Origin: Streptomyces sp. NRRL B-24484
GTDB lineage: Bacteria > Actinomycetota > Actinomycetes > Streptomycetales > Streptomycetaceae
NCBI RefSeq assembly: GCF_000717715.1
Contig: NZ_JOAI01000013.1
Span: 142,352 to 206,351, forward strand
DNA length: 64,000 nt
Reading direction: 5' to 3'
This document shows, in pieces, positions 33,435 to 44,474 of the stretch. The notes below the pieces were generated by a model, which worked only from the letters and a program-made list of their open reading frames with translations, did no database searches and was not told where the DNA came from. A program made the position numbers and the translations under genes. Each line of letters starts with the position of its first letter. Position 1 is the stretch's first letter.

Positions 33435-35893
33435 CCACTGCAACGACCGGCGACTCCGCCGCGGGTTCGTCCACGGCCACCGACCTCGTCACGCTCACCA
33501 TCGACGGCGTCGAGGTCCAGGTGCCCAAGGGCACCCTGGTCATCCGCGCCGCCGAGCAGATCGGCACCCAGATCCCGCGCTTCTGCGACCACCCGCTGCT
33601 CGACCCCGCCGGCGCCTGCCGCCAGTGCATCGTCGAGATCGAGGGCCAGCGCAAGCCGGTCGCCTCCTGCACGATCCCGGTCGCCGAGGGAATGGTCGTC
33701 CGCACCCAGCTCAGCTCGCCCGTCGCCGAGAAGGCACAGCGCGGCGTGATGGAACTGCTGCTCATCAACCACCCGCTGGACTGCCCGGTCTGCGACAAGG
33801 GCGGCGAGTGCCCCCTGCAGAACCAGGCGATGTCCACCGGCGACGCCGACACCCGGTTCGAGGGCGTCAAGCGGACGTACCCCAAGCCCGTGCCGATCTC
33901 CACCCAGGTCCTGCTCGACCGCGAACGCTGCGTGCTCTGCGCCCGCTGCACCCGCTTCTCCCAGCAGATCGCCGGAGACCCCTTCATCGACCTCGTCGAA
34001 CGCGGCGCCCTCCAGCAGGTCGGCACCGGCGAGGGCGACGACTTCCGCTCCTACTTCTCCGGCAACACCATCCAGATCTGCCCGGTCGGCGCACTCACCT
34101 CCGCCGCCTACCGCTTCCGCTCCCGCCCCTTCGACCTGGTCTCCTCACCCAGCGTCTGCGAACACTGCTCCTCCGGCTGCTCGCTGCGCACCGACCACCG
34201 CCGCGGCAAGGTCATGCGCCGCCTCGCCGGCGAGGAGCCGCAGGTCAACGAGGAGTGGAGCTGCGACAAGGGCCGCTTCGCCTTCCGCTACGCCCAGCAG
34301 CGCGACCGGATCGCCACCCCGCTGGTCCGTGGAGAGGACGGCGAACTCGCCCCCGCCTCCTGGCCCGAGGCGCTCGCCCGGGCCGCCGAGGGACTGCGCG
34401 GCGCCCGCACCGGCGTGCTCGCCGGCGGCCGCGTCACCGTCGAGGACGCCTACGCCTACGCCAAGTTCGCCCGCCTGGTGCTCGGCACCAACGACGTCGA
34501 CTTCCGGGCCCGCCCGCACAGCAGCGAGGAGGCGGACTTCCTGGCCGCCGCCGTCGCCGGCCGCGGCACCGACCTGGACGGCACCGGCCCCACCTACCAG
34601 CAGCTGGAGGACGCCCCGGCCGTCCTGCTGGCGGGCCTGGAGCCCGAGGAGGAGTCGCCGATCGTCTTCCTGCGGCTGCGCAAGGCCGTCCGCGACAAGG
34701 GCCAGCGCGTCTACGCGATCGCCTCGCACGCCACCCGCGGCCTCGGCAAGCTGCGCGGCGCGCTGCTGCCCGCCGCGCCCGGCACCGAGGCCGAGTGGCT
34801 GGCCGCCCTCGCCGGCGACGAGGTGCTCGCCGACGACGCCGGCCGGGCCGCCGACGCCCTGCGCTCGCCCGGCTCGGTGATCCTGGTCGGCGAGCGGCTC
34901 GCCGACACCGCCGGCGGCCTCACCGCCGCCCTGCGGCTCGCCCACGCCACCGGCGCCTCGCTCGCCTGGGTGCCGCGCCGGGCCGGCGAGCGCGGCGCGG
35001 TGGAGGCCGGTGCGCTGCCCGGCCTGCTGCCCGGCGGCCGGCCGGTCACCGTGCTAGCCGCCCGCGCCGAGGCCGCCGCCGCCTGGGGCGTGCCCGACCT
35101 GCCGTCCCGGCTCGGCCGCGACACCGACCAGATCCTCGCCGCGACCGCGGCCGGCGACCTGGACGCGCTGCTGGTCGGCGGCGTCGGCGTCGAGGACCTC
35201 GCAGACCCGGCGCTCGCCGAGGAGGCGCTCGCCACGGCCGCGTTCGTGGTCTCGCTGGAGCTCCGGCCGTCCGCCGTCACCGCGCACGCCGACGTGGTGC
35301 TGCCGGTGGCCGCGGTCGCCGAGAAGGCCGGCACCTTCCTCGACTGGGAGGGCCGGGTCCGGCTGTTCGAGCCCGCGCTCAAGGCCGACCAGCTGATGCA
35401 GCGCCACCTGCACCCGGACGTGCGGGTGCTGAACATGCTGGCCGACGCGCTCGGCCGGCCGCTCGGCCTGCCGGACGTCACCGCCGCCCGCCGCGAACTC
35501 GACGGCTTCACCCCCTGGGCGGGCGACCGCCCGGCCGCACCGTCCGCGCACCCGGCGCCGCTGCCCCGTCCGGCCACCGGCCAGGCCGTGCTCGCCGGCC
35601 ACCGGCTGCTGCTCGACAACGGCACCCTCCAGGAGGGCGACGAGCACCTCGCCGGCACCCGGCACCCGGCCGTCGCCCGGCTCTCCGCGGGCACCGCCAC
35701 CGAGATCGGCGCCACCGCGGCGCTGCGGGTCACCGGCCCGGCCGGCTCGGTCGTCCTTCCGCTGGAGGTCACCGAGGACATGCCCGACCGCACCGTCTGG
35801 CTGCCCCTCAACTCCACCCCCGGCGGCGCGCACCGCGCCCTCGGCACCACCGTCGGCCACCTGGTCACCATCGCACCGGCACAGGAGGCGTGA
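33431..35893 (+). CDS. nuoG: NADH-quinone oxidoreductase subunit G
   Basis: An 820-residue 75-kDa subunit. The N-terminal ferredoxin part has [20 protein letters not shown] for the 2Fe-2S N1b, [13 protein letters not shown] (His/Cys cluster region) and [11 protein letters not shown] for further 4Fe-4S centres; [15 protein letters not shown] starts the molybdopterin oxidoreductase-like domain, with ligands of the actinobacterial N7-type cluster. The last 350 residues are this catalytically silent domain. GTG start overlaps the nuoF stop by 4 bases. Confidence 0.96.
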   Translation: MTTATTGDSAAGSSTATDLVTLTIDGVEVQVPKGTLVIRAAEQIGTQIPRFCDHPLLDPAGACRQCIVEIEGQRKPVASCTIPVAEGMVVRTQLSSPVAEKAQRGVMELLLINHPLDCPVCDKGGECPLQNQAMSTGDADTRFEGVKRTYPKPVPISTQVLLDRERCVLCARCTRFSQQIAGDPFIDLVERGALQQVGTGEGDDFRSYFSGNTIQICPVGALTSAAYRFRSRPFDLVSSPSVCEHCSSGCSLRTDHRRGKVMRRLAGEEPQVNEEWSCDKGRFAFRYAQQRDRIATPLVRGEDGELAPASWPEALARAAEGLRGARTGVLAGGRVTVEDAYAYAKFARLVLGTNDVDFRARPHSSEEADFLAAAVAGRGTDLDGTGPTYQQLEDAPAVLLAGLEPEEESPIVFLRLRKAVRDKGQRVYAIASHATRGLGKLRGALLPAAPGTEAEWLAALAGDEVLADDAGRAADALRSPGSVILVGERLADTAGGLTAALRLAHATGASLAWVPRRAGERGAVEAGALPGLLPGGRPVTVLAARAEAAAAWGVPDLPSRLGRDTDQILAATAAGDLDALLVGGVGVEDLADPALAEEALATAAFVVSLELRPSAVTAHADVVLPVAAVAEKAGTFLDWEGRVRLFEPALKADQLMQRHLHPDVRVLNMLADALGRPLGLPDVTAARRELDGFTPWAGDRPAAPSAHPAPLPRPATGQAVLAGHRLLLDNGTLQEGDEHLAGTRHPAVARLSAGTATEIGATAALRVTGPAGSVVLPLEVTEDMPDRTVWLPLNSTPGGAHRALGTTVGHLVTIAPAQEA

Positions 35894-37239
35894 TGCGAAC
35901 CCTCGCTGCCCCCCAGATGCTCGCCGCCTACGACACGCTCGCCTTCTTCGGCCGGGACCCCTGGTGGCTGGTGCTGCTCAAGGCGGTCTTCGTCTTCGCC
36001 TTCCTGGTCGGCACCGTGCTGATCGCGATCGTGTGGGAGCGCAAGGTCGTCGCCTGGATGCAGCTGCGGATCGGCCCCAACCGGCACGGCCCCTGGGGCA
36101 TGCTCCAGTCGCTCGCCGACGGCGTGAAGCTGGCCCTCAAGGAGGACCTGGTCGTCACCGGGGCCGACAAGGTGGTCTACATCCTCGCCCCGATCGTCAG
36201 CGCGATCCCGGCGTTCATGGCCTTCGCGGTGATCCCCTTCGGCCCGGCCGACGACCAGGTGTCGATCTTCGGCACCCGCACCCCGCTGCAGCTCACCGAC
36301 CTGCCGATCGCCCTGCTCTATATCCTGGCGACCGCCTCCGTCGGCATCTACGGCATCGTGCTGGCCGGCTGGTCCTCCGGCTCGACCTACCCGCTGCTCG
36401 GTGGCATCCGCTCCTCCGCCCAGATGATCAGCTACGAGATCGCGATGGGCCTGTCCTTCGCCGCGGTCTTCATCTACTCGGGCTCGATGTCGACCTCGGA
36501 GATCGTCGCCTCCCAGCAGCCGACCTGGTTCGCGGTGCTGCTGCCGGTCTCGTTCATCGTCTACGTCATCGCGATGGTCGGCGAGACCAACCGGGCGCCC
36601 TTCGACCTCCCGGAGGCCGAGGGCGAGCTGGTCGGCGGCTTCAACACCGAGTACTCCTCGCTGAAGTTCGCGATGTTCATGCTCGCCGAGTACGTCAACA
36701 TGGTGACCGTCTCGGCCGTCGCCTCGACGCTCTTCCTCGGCGGCTGGCGCGCCCCGTGGCCGATCTCGACCTTCTGGGAGGGCGCCAACCACGGCTGGTG
36801 GCCGATGCTCTGGATCATCGTCAAGATCCAGCTGCTGCTCTTCTTCTTCATCTGGCTCCGCGGCACGCTGCCCCGGCTGCGCTACGACCAGTTCATGAAG
36901 CTGGGCTGGAAGATCCTCATCCCGGTCTCGCTGGTCTGGCTGGTGATGGTGGCCAGCGTCCGGGCGCTGCGCAACGAGGGCTACGACTTCGCCAAGGTGG
37001 TGCTCTGGGTCGGCGCCCCGATCGCCGCGCTGCTGCTGCTCGCGCTGGTCTGGGACCTGCTGCGGAAGAAGCCCGCCGCGGCCGAACCCGCCCCGCCCGC
37101 CGCGTTCGACCCGATGGCCGGCGGCTACCCGGTGCCGCCGATGCCCGGCCAGGAACTGCCGCCCGTCCCGCGCCGGCGCAGCCGCGCCCCGCAACTCCAG
37201 GACGCCCTCAACGGGGCCGACCACACCGAAGGGAGCTGA
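35893..37239 (+). CDS. nuoH: NADH-quinone oxidoreductase subunit H
   Basis: A 448-residue eight-helix membrane subunit that closes the quinone tunnel. [28 protein letters not shown] and the [25 protein letters not shown] loop are the strictly conserved elements. After the last helix a Pro-rich tail of about 60 residues ([20 protein letters not shown]...) projects into the cytoplasm, absent in E. coli. The ATG shares one base with the nuoG stop. Confidence 0.97.
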   Translation: MRTLAAPQMLAAYDTLAFFGRDPWWLVLLKAVFVFAFLVGTVLIAIVWERKVVAWMQLRIGPNRHGPWGMLQSLADGVKLALKEDLVVTGADKVVYILAPIVSAIPAFMAFAVIPFGPADDQVSIFGTRTPLQLTDLPIALLYILATASVGIYGIVLAGWSSGSTYPLLGGIRSSAQMISYEIAMGLSFAAVFIYSGSMSTSEIVASQQPTWFAVLLPVSFIVYVIAMVGETNRAPFDLPEAEGELVGGFNTEYSSLKFAMFMLAEYVNMVTVSAVASTLFLGGWRAPWPISTFWEGANHGWWPMLWIIVKIQLLLFFFIWLRGTLPRLRYDQFMKLGWKILIPVSLVWLVMVASVRALRNEGYDFAKVVLWVGAPIAALLLLALVWDLLRKKPAAAEPAPPAAFDPMAGGYPVPPMPGQELPPVPRRRSRAPQLQDALNGADHTEGS

Positions 37240-37245
37240 GCCGAC

Positions 37246-37848
37246 GTGTCATCGGACGACACCTCAGGGCACGACACGACAGCCAAGCCGTCGATCCTCG
37301 GCCCGGCCGCCGGCTTCGGCGTGACCTTCAGGGCCATGTTCAAGAAGCGGCTCACCGAGCAGTACCCGGAGCAGAAGAAGCCCACCGCCCCGCGCTTCCA
37401 CGGCCGCCACCAGCTCAACCGGCACCCCGACGGCCTGGAGAAGTGCGTCGGCTGCGAGCTGTGCGCCTGGGCCTGCCCGGCCGACGCCATCTACGTCGAG
37501 GGCGCCGACAACCAGGACGACGAGCGCTACTCGCCCGGCGAGCGGTACGGCGCGGTCTACCAGATCAACTACGCCCGCTGCATCCTCTGCGGGCTGTGCA
37601 TCGAGGCCTGCCCGACCCGCGCGCTCACCATGACCAACGAGTACGAGCTCGCCGACTCCACCCGGGCCGACCTGATCTTCACCAAGGAGCAGCTGCTCGT
37701 CGGCCTCACCGAGGGCATGGTCGACAGCCCGCACGCCATCTTCCCCGGGGCCGACGAACAGGCCTACTACCGGGGCGAGATCACCCAGGCCGCGCCCGGC
37801 ACCGTGCAGCAGGAGCGGCACCAGCACGAGAAGGAGGTGCAGCCATGA
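37246..37848 (+). CDS. nuoI: NADH-quinone oxidoreductase subunit I
   Basis: A 200-residue 8Fe ferredoxin-type subunit with clusters N6a and N6b: Cys67, 70, 73, 77 ([12 protein letters not shown]) and Cys112, 115, 118, 122 ([12 protein letters not shown]). It links NuoG to NuoB. It begins with a Ser/Asp-rich stretch at GTG 37246, 6 bases after nuoH, and overlaps nuoJ by 4 bases. Confidence 0.97.
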   Translation: MSSDDTSGHDTTAKPSILGPAAGFGVTFRAMFKKRLTEQYPEQKKPTAPRFHGRHQLNRHPDGLEKCVGCELCAWACPADAIYVEGADNQDDERYSPGERYGAVYQINYARCILCGLCIEACPTRALTMTNEYELADSTRADLIFTKEQLLVGLTEGMVDSPHAIFPGADEQAYYRGEITQAAPGTVQQERHQHEKEVQP

Positions 37849-38699
37849 CCTCCACCGGAGAGGCCGTCCAGTTCTGGGTCCTCGCGGTGATCGCCGTCGG
37901 CGGTGCGCTCGGCATGCTGCTGATGAAGAAGGCGGTGCACAGCGCGCTCTGCCTGGCGGCGACGATGCTGGCGCTCGCGGTCTGCTACATGGCCCAGGGC
38001 GCGGTGTTCCTGGGCGTGGTGCAGATCGTCGTCTACACCGGCGCGATCATGATGCTCTTCCTGTTCGTGGTCATGCTGGTCGGCGTCACCAGCGCGGACT
38101 CGCTGAAGGAGCAGCTCAAGGGCCAGCGGTTCGCCGCGGTGCTCTGCGGGCTCGGCTTCGGCGTGCTGCTGATCGCCGGCCTCGCCAACGCGAGGCTGCA
38201 CAGCTTCACCGGCCTCTCCGAGGCCAACGCCGAGGGCAACGTGCAGGGCCTGGCCCGGCTGATCTTCACCAAGTACGTGTGGGCCTTCGAGGTCACCGGC
38301 GCCCTGTTGATCACCGCGGCGATCGGCGCGATGGTGCTGACCCACCGCGAGTACGTGCAGAAGCCGAAGACCCAGCGCGAGCTGGCCGCCCAGCGGGTCA
38401 GGGACAACCTCCAGGTGCCCCCGATGCCCGCGCCCGGCGTCTACGCCCGGCACAACGCCGTGGACGTCCCCGGCCTGCTGCCGGACGGCACCGTCGCCGA
38501 GGACTCGGTGATGGGCACCCTGCGCGAGCGCGGCCAGATCCGCGACGTCAGCCAGGAGATGCTGCAGCGGATGGCGGAGCTGGAGGAGTCCACCGCCGAC
38601 TGGCTGGGCCGCCCGTCCTCCGCCCGCCCGGCGACGCCCGAGCAGCGCGCCGCGCTGGAGACGGTGCCGACGAAGGAGAAGAAGGAGGACGAGGCGTGA
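37845..38699 (+). CDS. nuoJ: NADH-quinone oxidoreductase subunit J
   Basis: A 284-residue membrane subunit. Five helices end near residue 165 ([10 protein letters not shown] at 161-170), with the conserved [22 protein letters not shown] in TM3 that contains the pi-bulge. Residues 171-284 form a soluble tail ([20 protein letters not shown], then Ala/Pro-rich) not present in the 184-residue E. coli protein. Overlaps nuoI and nuoK by 4 bases each. Confidence 0.96.
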   Translation: MTSTGEAVQFWVLAVIAVGGALGMLLMKKAVHSALCLAATMLALAVCYMAQGAVFLGVVQIVVYTGAIMMLFLFVVMLVGVTSADSLKEQLKGQRFAAVLCGLGFGVLLIAGLANARLHSFTGLSEANAEGNVQGLARLIFTKYVWAFEVTGALLITAAIGAMVLTHREYVQKPKTQRELAAQRVRDNLQVPPMPAPGVYARHNAVDVPGLLPDGTVAEDSVMGTLRERGQIRDVSQEMLQRMAELEESTADWLGRPSSARPATPEQRAALETVPTKEKKEDEA

Positions 38700-38995
38700 A
38701 CCCCGTCAACTACCTCTACCTCTCCGCCCTGTTGTTCACCATCGGCGCGTCCGGTGTGCTGATCCGGCGGAACGCGATCGTGCTGTTCATGTGCGTCGAG
38801 CTGATGCTCAACGCCTCGAACCTGGCGCTGGTCACCTTCTCCCGGATGCACGGCAACCTGGACGGCCAGATCATCGCCTTCTTCACCATGGTGGTCGCGG
38901 CGGCGGAGGTCGTCGTCGGCCTCGCCATCATCGTGAGCATCTTCCGGACCAGGCACACCGCCTCGGTCGACGACAGCAACCTGATGAAGCTGTAG
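38696..38995 (+). CDS. nuoK: NADH-quinone oxidoreductase subunit K
   Basis: A 99-residue MrpC-like proton-channel subunit with three helices. The two essential membrane Glu residues are seen in [12 protein letters not shown] and [16 protein letters not shown] start within GTGA shared with the nuoJ stop. The nuoL start follows 14 bases after its stop. Confidence 0.97.
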   Translation: MNPVNYLYLSALLFTIGASGVLIRRNAIVLFMCVELMLNASNLALVTFSRMHGNLDGQIIAFFTMVVAAAEVVVGLAIIVSIFRTRHTASVDDSNLMKL

Positions 38996-39009
38996 GCGGA
39001 GGGCCCACG

Positions 39010-40908
39010 GTGAACTCACTCATTCCGCTGCTGGTCGCGGTCCCGCTGGCCGGCGCCGCCCTGCTGCTGCTCGGCGGGCGCGCGCTCGACCGGTTCGGCC
39101 ACTGGCTTGGCACCCTCGCGGCCGCCGCGTCCTTCGTGATCGGCCTGGTCCTCTTCGCCGAGATGCTCGGCCGGCCCACGGACCAGCGCCCCGTCCGCGA
39201 ATTCCTCTACAGCTGGATCCCGGTGAACGGCTTCCAGGCCGACGTCGCCTTCCAGCTCGACCAGTTGTCCATGACCTTCGTCCTGCTGATCACCGGCGTC
39301 GGCACGTTGATCCACGTGTACTCGACGGGCTACATGGCGCACGACGAGCGCCGCCGCCGGTTCTTCGGCTACCTCAACCTGTTCCTGGCCGCCATGCTGC
39401 TGCTGGTGCTGGCCGACAACTACCTGCTGCTGTACGTCGGCTGGGAGGGCGTGGGCCTCGCCTCGTACCTGCTGATCGGCTTCTGGCAGCACAAGCCGAG
39501 CGCGGCGACGGCCGCCAAGAAGGCGTTCATCGTCAACCGCGTCGGCGACCTCGGCCTGTCGATCGCGATCATGCTGATGTTCGTCGAGTTCGGCTCCTTC
39601 GCCTTCGGCCCGGTCTTCGGGGCCGCCGACGGCGCGAGCGAGGGCAAGCTCACCGCGATCGCGCTGATGCTGCTGCTCGCCGCGTGCGGCAAGTCCGCCC
39701 AGGTGCCGCTGCAGTCCTGGCTCGGCGACGCCATGGAGGGCCCGACCCCGGTCTCCGCACTGATCCACGCGGCGACCATGGTGACCGCCGGCGTCTACCT
39801 GATCGTGCGTTCGGCGGACATCTTCAACCTGGCGCCCGACGCCCAGCTCGTGGTGACGGTCGTCGGCACGGTCACCCTGCTCTTCGGTGCGATCGTCGGT
39901 TGCGCCAAGGACGACATCAAGAAGGCGCTGGCCGGCTCGACGATGTCGCAGATCGGCTACATGGTGCTGGCCGCGGGCCTCGGCCCGATCGGCTACGTCT
40001 TCGCGATCATGCACCTGGTCACCCACGGCTTCTTCAAGGCCGGGCTCTTCCTCGGCGCCGGATCGGTCATGCACGGCATGGACGACGAGGTGAACATGCG
40101 CCACTACGGCGGCTTGCGGAAGTACATGCCGATCACCTTCGCCACCTTCGGCCTCGGCTACCTGGCGATCATCGGCTTCCCCGGTCTGTCCGGCTTCTTC
40201 TCCAAGGACAAGATCATCGAGGCGGCGTTCTCCAAGGGCGGCACGGAGGGCTGGATCCTCGGCCTGTGCGCCCTGGTCGGCGCGGCCGTCACCGCGTTCT
40301 ACATGACCCGCGTGATGATGATGACCTTCTTCGGGGAGAAGCGCTGGCAGGCCGACCCGGAGACCGGCGAGGAGCCGCACCCGCACGAGTCGCCCAAGGT
40401 CATGACGCTGCCGATGGTGGTCCTCGCGGTCGGCTCGGTCTTCGCCGGCGCGCTGTTCACCTACGGCGACGCCTTCCTGAAGTGGCTGGAGCCGGTCACC
40501 GGCTTCGAGGAGGGCCACCCGCCGATCCCGGCGGCCGTCGTCACCGCGCTCACCACCGTCTGCATGCTGGCCGGCGTCGGCCTGGCCTACGCGATGTACG
40601 GCCGCAGCCGGATCCCGGTCACCCCGCCGGTGGGCTCCGCGCTCACCCGGGCCGCCCGCCGCGACCTGCTCCAGGACGACTTCAACCACGCCGTCCTGGT
40701 CCGCCCCGGCTCGGCGCTCGCCGCGACCCTGGTCTGGTTCGACAGCCGCGGCCTGGACGGCTTCGTCAACGGCCTCGCCGCCACCATCGGCGGCGTCTCC
40801 AGCCGGCTGCGGCGGGTGCAGACGGGCTACGTCCGCACGTACGCGCTCTCCATGTTCGGCGGCACGCTCGTGCTGGTCGCCACCACCCTGCTCATGAGGT
40901 CGGTCTGA
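39010..40908 (+). CDS. nuoL: NADH-quinone oxidoreductase subunit L
   Basis: A 632-residue antiporter-like proton pump subunit. [19 protein letters not shown] (key Glu), [38 protein letters not shown], and [19 protein letters not shown] (Lys) are present, and the end contains the long lateral helix that braces NuoM and NuoN. GTG 39010 has GGCGGAGGG upstream. Its stop shares one base with a 16-codon ORF that leads to nuoM. Confidence 0.97.
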   Translation: MNSLIPLLVAVPLAGAALLLLGGRALDRFGHWLGTLAAAASFVIGLVLFAEMLGRPTDQRPVREFLYSWIPVNGFQADVAFQLDQLSMTFVLLITGVGTLIHVYSTGYMAHDERRRRFFGYLNLFLAAMLLLVLADNYLLLYVGWEGVGLASYLLIGFWQHKPSAATAAKKAFIVNRVGDLGLSIAIMLMFVEFGSFAFGPVFGAADGASEGKLTAIALMLLLAACGKSAQVPLQSWLGDAMEGPTPVSALIHAATMVTAGVYLIVRSADIFNLAPDAQLVVTVVGTVTLLFGAIVGCAKDDIKKALAGSTMSQIGYMVLAAGLGPIGYVFAIMHLVTHGFFKAGLFLGAGSVMHGMDDEVNMRHYGGLRKYMPITFATFGLGYLAIIGFPGLSGFFSKDKIIEAAFSKGGTEGWILGLCALVGAAVTAFYMTRVMMMTFFGEKRWQADPETGEEPHPHESPKVMTLPMVVLAVGSVFAGALFTYGDAFLKWLEPVTGFEEGHPPIPAAVVTALTTVCMLAGVGLAYAMYGRSRIPVTPPVGSALTRAARRDLLQDDFNHAVLVRPGSALAATLVWFDSRGLDGFVNGLAATIGGVSSRLRRVQTGYVRTYALSMFGGTLVLVATTLLMRSV

Positions 40909-40958
40909 TGGAAGGTCACACCATGACTGCTGAGGCTCTGCGGGGAGGCCGGCCATGA
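40908..40958 (+). CDS. 16-codon ORF bridging nuoL and nuoM
   Basis: ATG 40908 uses the last base of the nuoL TGA, and its own TGA (40956-40958) overlaps the nuoM ATG (40955) in ATGA. The peptide is [16 protein letters not shown]. Codons are not GC-biased (GAA, GGT, ACT, GCT twice, CCA), so the peptide itself may not matter. The nuoM ribosome site GGGGAGG lies within it. It would let ribosomes pass from nuoL to nuoM without a break, like the overlaps elsewhere in the operon. Confidence 0.4.
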   Translation: MEGHTMTAEALRGGRP

Positions 40959-42571
40959 GCTACCTGCTGACCGCGACCTGTGCCGTGCCCGCCGCGGGCG
41001 CGGTGGTCACCGCCGCGCTGCCGGCGGGCAACAGCGAGGCCCGCCGGCGCACCACCAAGGCCGTCGCCCTGGCCGTCTCGGCGGCCGCCCTCGCGCTGAC
41101 CGCCGTCGTCGCCGCCCGGTTCGAACCGGGCGGCCCCCGCTACCAGCTGACCGAGTCCCACAGCTGGATCCGCTCCTTCGGCATCTCCTTCTCGCTCGGC
41201 GTGGACGGCATCGGCGCCGTCCTCGCCCTGCTCACCGCCGTCCTCGTGCCGCTGGTGATGCTCGCCTCCTGGCACGACCCCGACCCGGCCCCCGCCCCCG
41301 AGGGCAGCTTCGAGGCCAAGCGCCGCACCCAGGGCTTCTTCGCCCTGATCCTGGCGGTCGAGGCGATGGTGCTGGTGTCCTTCCTGGCCACCGACGTCTT
41401 CGTCTTCTACGTCTTCTTCGAAGCCATGCTGATCCCGATGTACTTCCTGATCGGCGGCTTCGGCGACCGGGCCGGCGGACCCGACGCCGGGAGGCAGCGC
41501 TCCTACGCCGCGGTGAAGTTCCTGCTGTACAACCTGCTCGGCGGCCTGGTCATGCTGGCCGCGGTGATCGGGCTGTACGTCGTCGCCGCCGACCAGGACC
41601 TCGCCACCTTCGACCTGCCGACGCTCACCAACGCGATCGCCGACGGCAAGCTGGCGATCGACCCGACCACGGAGAAGGCGCTCTTCCTCGGCTTCTTCTT
41701 CGCCTTCGCGGTGAAGGCACCGCTCTGGCCGCTGCACACCTGGCTGCCGAACGCGATGGGCGAGTCCACCGCCGGAACGGCCGTCCTGATCACCGCGGTC
41801 GTCGACAAGGTCGGCACCTTCGCGATGCTGCGGTACTGCCTCGGCCTCTTCCCCGACGCGTCCAAGACCTTCGCCCCGGCGATCCTCGTGCTCTCGCTGA
41901 TCGGCATCGTCTACGGCGCCCTGGTGGCCATCGGGCAGAAGGACATCAAGCGGCTGGTCGCCTACGCCTCCATCTCGCACTTCGGCTTCATCATCATGGG
42001 CATCTTCGCGCTGACCAGCCAGGGCCAGACCGGAGCCACCCTCTACATGGTCAACCACGGCATCTCCACCGCCGCCTGGATGCTCGTCGCCGGCTTCCTG
42101 ATCTCCCGCCGCGGCTCGCGCCTGATCGCCGACTACGGCGGCGTGCAGAAGGTCGCCCCGGTGCTCGCCGGCACCTTCCTGATCGGCGGACTCGCCACCC
42201 TGTCGCTGCCCGGCATGGCGCCGTTCGTCAGCGAGTTCCTGGTGCTGGTCGGCACGTTCAGCCGGTACCCGGCGATCGGCATCGCCGCCACCTTCGGCAT
42301 CGTGCTGGCCGCGCTGTACGCCCTGCTGCTGTACCAGCGCACCATGACGGGCCCGGTGAAGCCCCGGATCGAGGGCATGCCGGACCTCAAGGTCCGCGAA
42401 CTCGCCGTGGTGGCACCGCTGGTGGCACTCACCCTGCTGCTCGGCGTGTACCCCAGGCCGCTCACCGACATGGTGAACCCGGCCGTGGACGCCACGCTCT
42501 CCCAGGTCCACCGGACCGACCCGGCACCGGCCCACCCGGTCGCCGCCACCACCGGAGGTGAGCACGAATGA
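40955..42571 (+). CDS. nuoM: NADH-quinone oxidoreductase subunit M
   Basis: A 538-residue antiporter-like proton pump subunit. VFYVFFEAMLIPMYFLIGGFG carries the conserved Glu, KAPLWPLHTWLPNAMGESTAGTAVLI the central Lys/His region, and QKDIKRLVAYASISHFGFI the second Lys. About 14 helices. The start is ATG 40955 with GGGGAGG 6 bases before. Overlaps nuoN by 4 bases. Confidence 0.97.
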   Translation: MSYLLTATCAVPAAGAVVTAALPAGNSEARRRTTKAVALAVSAAALALTAVVAARFEPGGPRYQLTESHSWIRSFGISFSLGVDGIGAVLALLTAVLVPLVMLASWHDPDPAPAPEGSFEAKRRTQGFFALILAVEAMVLVSFLATDVFVFYVFFEAMLIPMYFLIGGFGDRAGGPDAGRQRSYAAVKFLLYNLLGGLVMLAAVIGLYVVAADQDLATFDLPTLTNAIADGKLAIDPTTEKALFLGFFFAFAVKAPLWPLHTWLPNAMGESTAGTAVLITAVVDKVGTFAMLRYCLGLFPDASKTFAPAILVLSLIGIVYGALVAIGQKDIKRLVAYASISHFGFIIMGIFALTSQGQTGATLYMVNHGISTAAWMLVAGFLISRRGSRLIADYGGVQKVAPVLAGTFLIGGLATLSLPGMAPFVSEFLVLVGTFSRYPAIGIAATFGIVLAALYALLLYQRTMTGPVKPRIEGMPDLKVRELAVVAPLVALTLLLGVYPRPLTDMVNPAVDATLSQVHRTDPAPAHPVAATTGGEHE

Positions 42572-44205
42572 GCCCCACCCTGTGGCTCGCCGCCGCGGGC
42601 GGCAACAGCGCGAGCATCCCCGCCCCGCACATCGAGTACGGCCAGCTCTCACCGATGCTGATCGTCTTCGCCGCCGCGGTCGTGGGCATCCTCGCCGAGG
42701 CCTTCGTGCCCCGCCGGGCCCGCTACGGCGTGCAGACCGGCGTGTCGCTGCTCGGCCTCGTCGGCGCCTTCGCCGCGGTGGTCGTGCTCGCCGCCCAGGG
42801 CCACGCCACCACGCAGGCCGGCCTGCTCGCGATGGGCTCGGTCGCGATCGACGGCCCGGCGCTCTTCCTGCAGGGCGTCATCCTGCTCACCGCGGTGATG
42901 GCCGTCCTCACCTACGCCGAGCGCCGGCTGGAGCCGCGCCTCAACGGGCACGGCGTCGACTCCTTCACCGCCCAGGGCGGCGCCGTCCCCGGCGGCGACC
43001 AGGAGCGCGAGGCCACCCGGGCCGGCTTCACCACCACCGAGGTCTTCCCGCTCACCCTCTTCGCCGTCGGCGGCATGCTGCTCTTCCCCGCCGCCAACGA
43101 CCTGCTGACCATGTTCGTGGCGCTGGAGGTGCTCTCCCTCCCGCTCTACCTGCTGTGCGGCCTCGCCCGCCGGCGCCGGCTGCTCTCCCAGGAGGCGGCG
43201 CTCAAGTACTTCCTGCTCGGCGCGTTCGCCTCGGCGTTCTTCCTCTTCGGCACCGCCCTGCTGTACGGCTACGCGGGCAGCGTCCAACTCGGCGACATCG
43301 CCGACGTGGTCTCCGGGGTCGCCCCGGTCACCCCGGCGCTCGCCGTCACCACCCAGAACGACGCGCTGCTGCTGATCGGCCTGGCCATGCTCGCCGTCGG
43401 CCTGCTCTTCAAGGTCGGCGCCGTGCCGTTCCACGCCTGGACCCCGGACGTCTACCAGGGCGCCCCGACCCCGGTCACCGGCTTCATGGCCGCGGCCACC
43501 AAGACCGCCGCCTTCGGTGCGTTCCTGCGCCTCTTCTACGTGGCCTTCCCCGGCCTGAAGTGGGACTGGCGGCCGGTCATGTGGGGCGTCGCCATCCTCA
43601 CCATGGTGGCCGGCGCGATCCTGGCGGTCACCCAGCAGGACGTGAAGCGGCTGCTCGCCTACTCCTCGATCGCCCACGCCGGCTTCATCCTCACCGGCGT
43701 GATCGCCACCAACCGGCAGGGCCTGAGCGCCGTCCTCTTCTACCTGCTCGCCTACTCCTTCGTGACGCTCGGCGCCTTCGCCGTGGTCACCCTGGTGCGC
43801 GACTCCAAGGGCGAGGCCACCCACCTGTCCAGCTGGGCCGGCCTCGGCCGGCGCTCCCCGCTGGTCGCGGCGGTCTTCGCCCTGTTCCTGCTGGCCTTCG
43901 CGGGCATCCCGCTGACCAGCGGCTTCACCGGCAAGTTCGCGGTCTTCCAGGCCGCGGCGGCCGGCGGCGCCACCCCGCTGGTGATCGTCGGCGTGCTCAG
44001 CTCGGCCGTCGCGGCGTTCTTCTACATCCGCGTCATCGTGCTGATGTTCTTCTCCGAGCCGCAGCCGCAGGGCCCCTCGGTGGCCGTGCCCAGCCCGCTC
44101 ACCGCCACCGCCATCGGCGTCGGCGTGCTGGTCACCCTCGGCCTCGGCCTGCTGCCGCAGTACTTCCTCGACCTGGCGTCGAAAGCCTCGCTCTTCGTCC
44201 GCTAG
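42568..44205 (+). CDS. nuoN: NADH-quinone oxidoreductase subunit N
   Basis: A 545-residue antiporter-like proton pump subunit. LLTMFVALEVLSLPLYLLCGLARRRRL, KVGAVPFHAWTPDVYQGAPTPVTGFMAAATKTAAF and QQDVKRLLAYSSIAHAGFIL are the defining blocks with the paired Lys/Glu. It is the last gene of the operon, followed 29 bases later by a strong hairpin. N-terminal about 50 residues are more divergent. Confidence 0.97.
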   Translation: MSPTLWLAAAGGNSASIPAPHIEYGQLSPMLIVFAAAVVGILAEAFVPRRARYGVQTGVSLLGLVGAFAAVVVLAAQGHATTQAGLLAMGSVAIDGPALFLQGVILLTAVMAVLTYAERRLEPRLNGHGVDSFTAQGGAVPGGDQEREATRAGFTTTEVFPLTLFAVGGMLLFPAANDLLTMFVALEVLSLPLYLLCGLARRRRLLSQEAALKYFLLGAFASAFFLFGTALLYGYAGSVQLGDIADVVSGVAPVTPALAVTTQNDALLLIGLAMLAVGLLFKVGAVPFHAWTPDVYQGAPTPVTGFMAAATKTAAFGAFLRLFYVAFPGLKWDWRPVMWGVAILTMVAGAILAVTQQDVKRLLAYSSIAHAGFILTGVIATNRQGLSAVLFYLLAYSFVTLGAFAVVTLVRDSKGEATHLSSWAGLGRRSPLVAAVFALFLLAFAGIPLTSGFTGKFAVFQAAAAGGATPLVIVGVLSSAVAAFFYIRVIVLMFFSEPQPQGPSVAVPSPLTATAIGVGVLVTLGLGLLPQYFLDLASKASLFVR

Positions 44206-44234
44206 GCCGCCCGGCCCCGTCGCCCGGCAACCGA

Positions 44235-44268
44235 CGCCCGGCCCCCGCCGTTCGGCGGGGGCCGGGCG
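44235..44268 (+). terminator. Perfect 15-bp hairpin ending the nuo operon
   Basis: CGCCCGGCCCCCGCC (44235-44249), GTTC loop, GGCGGGGGCCGGGCG (44254-44268). It closes a 16-kb transcript from nuoA to nuoN. The remaining 206 bases to the next start contain only promoter DNA. Confidence 0.88.
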
Positions 44269-44474
44269 CCTCCGTGCCGGCCCGCGTCCGTCCGCGCGCC
44301 CGAACGGGCTCCCGGACGGCCCTGCGCGGCACCCCGACGCGCTGGTTGGGGACATGCCCGTGCAGTGATCCACTCGTGACCGGATACGCTGCCTAGTGCG
44401 TGCAGCAGTACGCGCAGAGGCGGCGACCAGGGGGACCAGGCCGCTGGGAACGACCAGGGACAGGAGTGGTCTTC

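Noticed and set aside
40916..42652. 578-codon minus-strand frame across nuoM
   Set aside because: Gly/Gln/Arg/Glu-rich shadow of nuoM with no family features.
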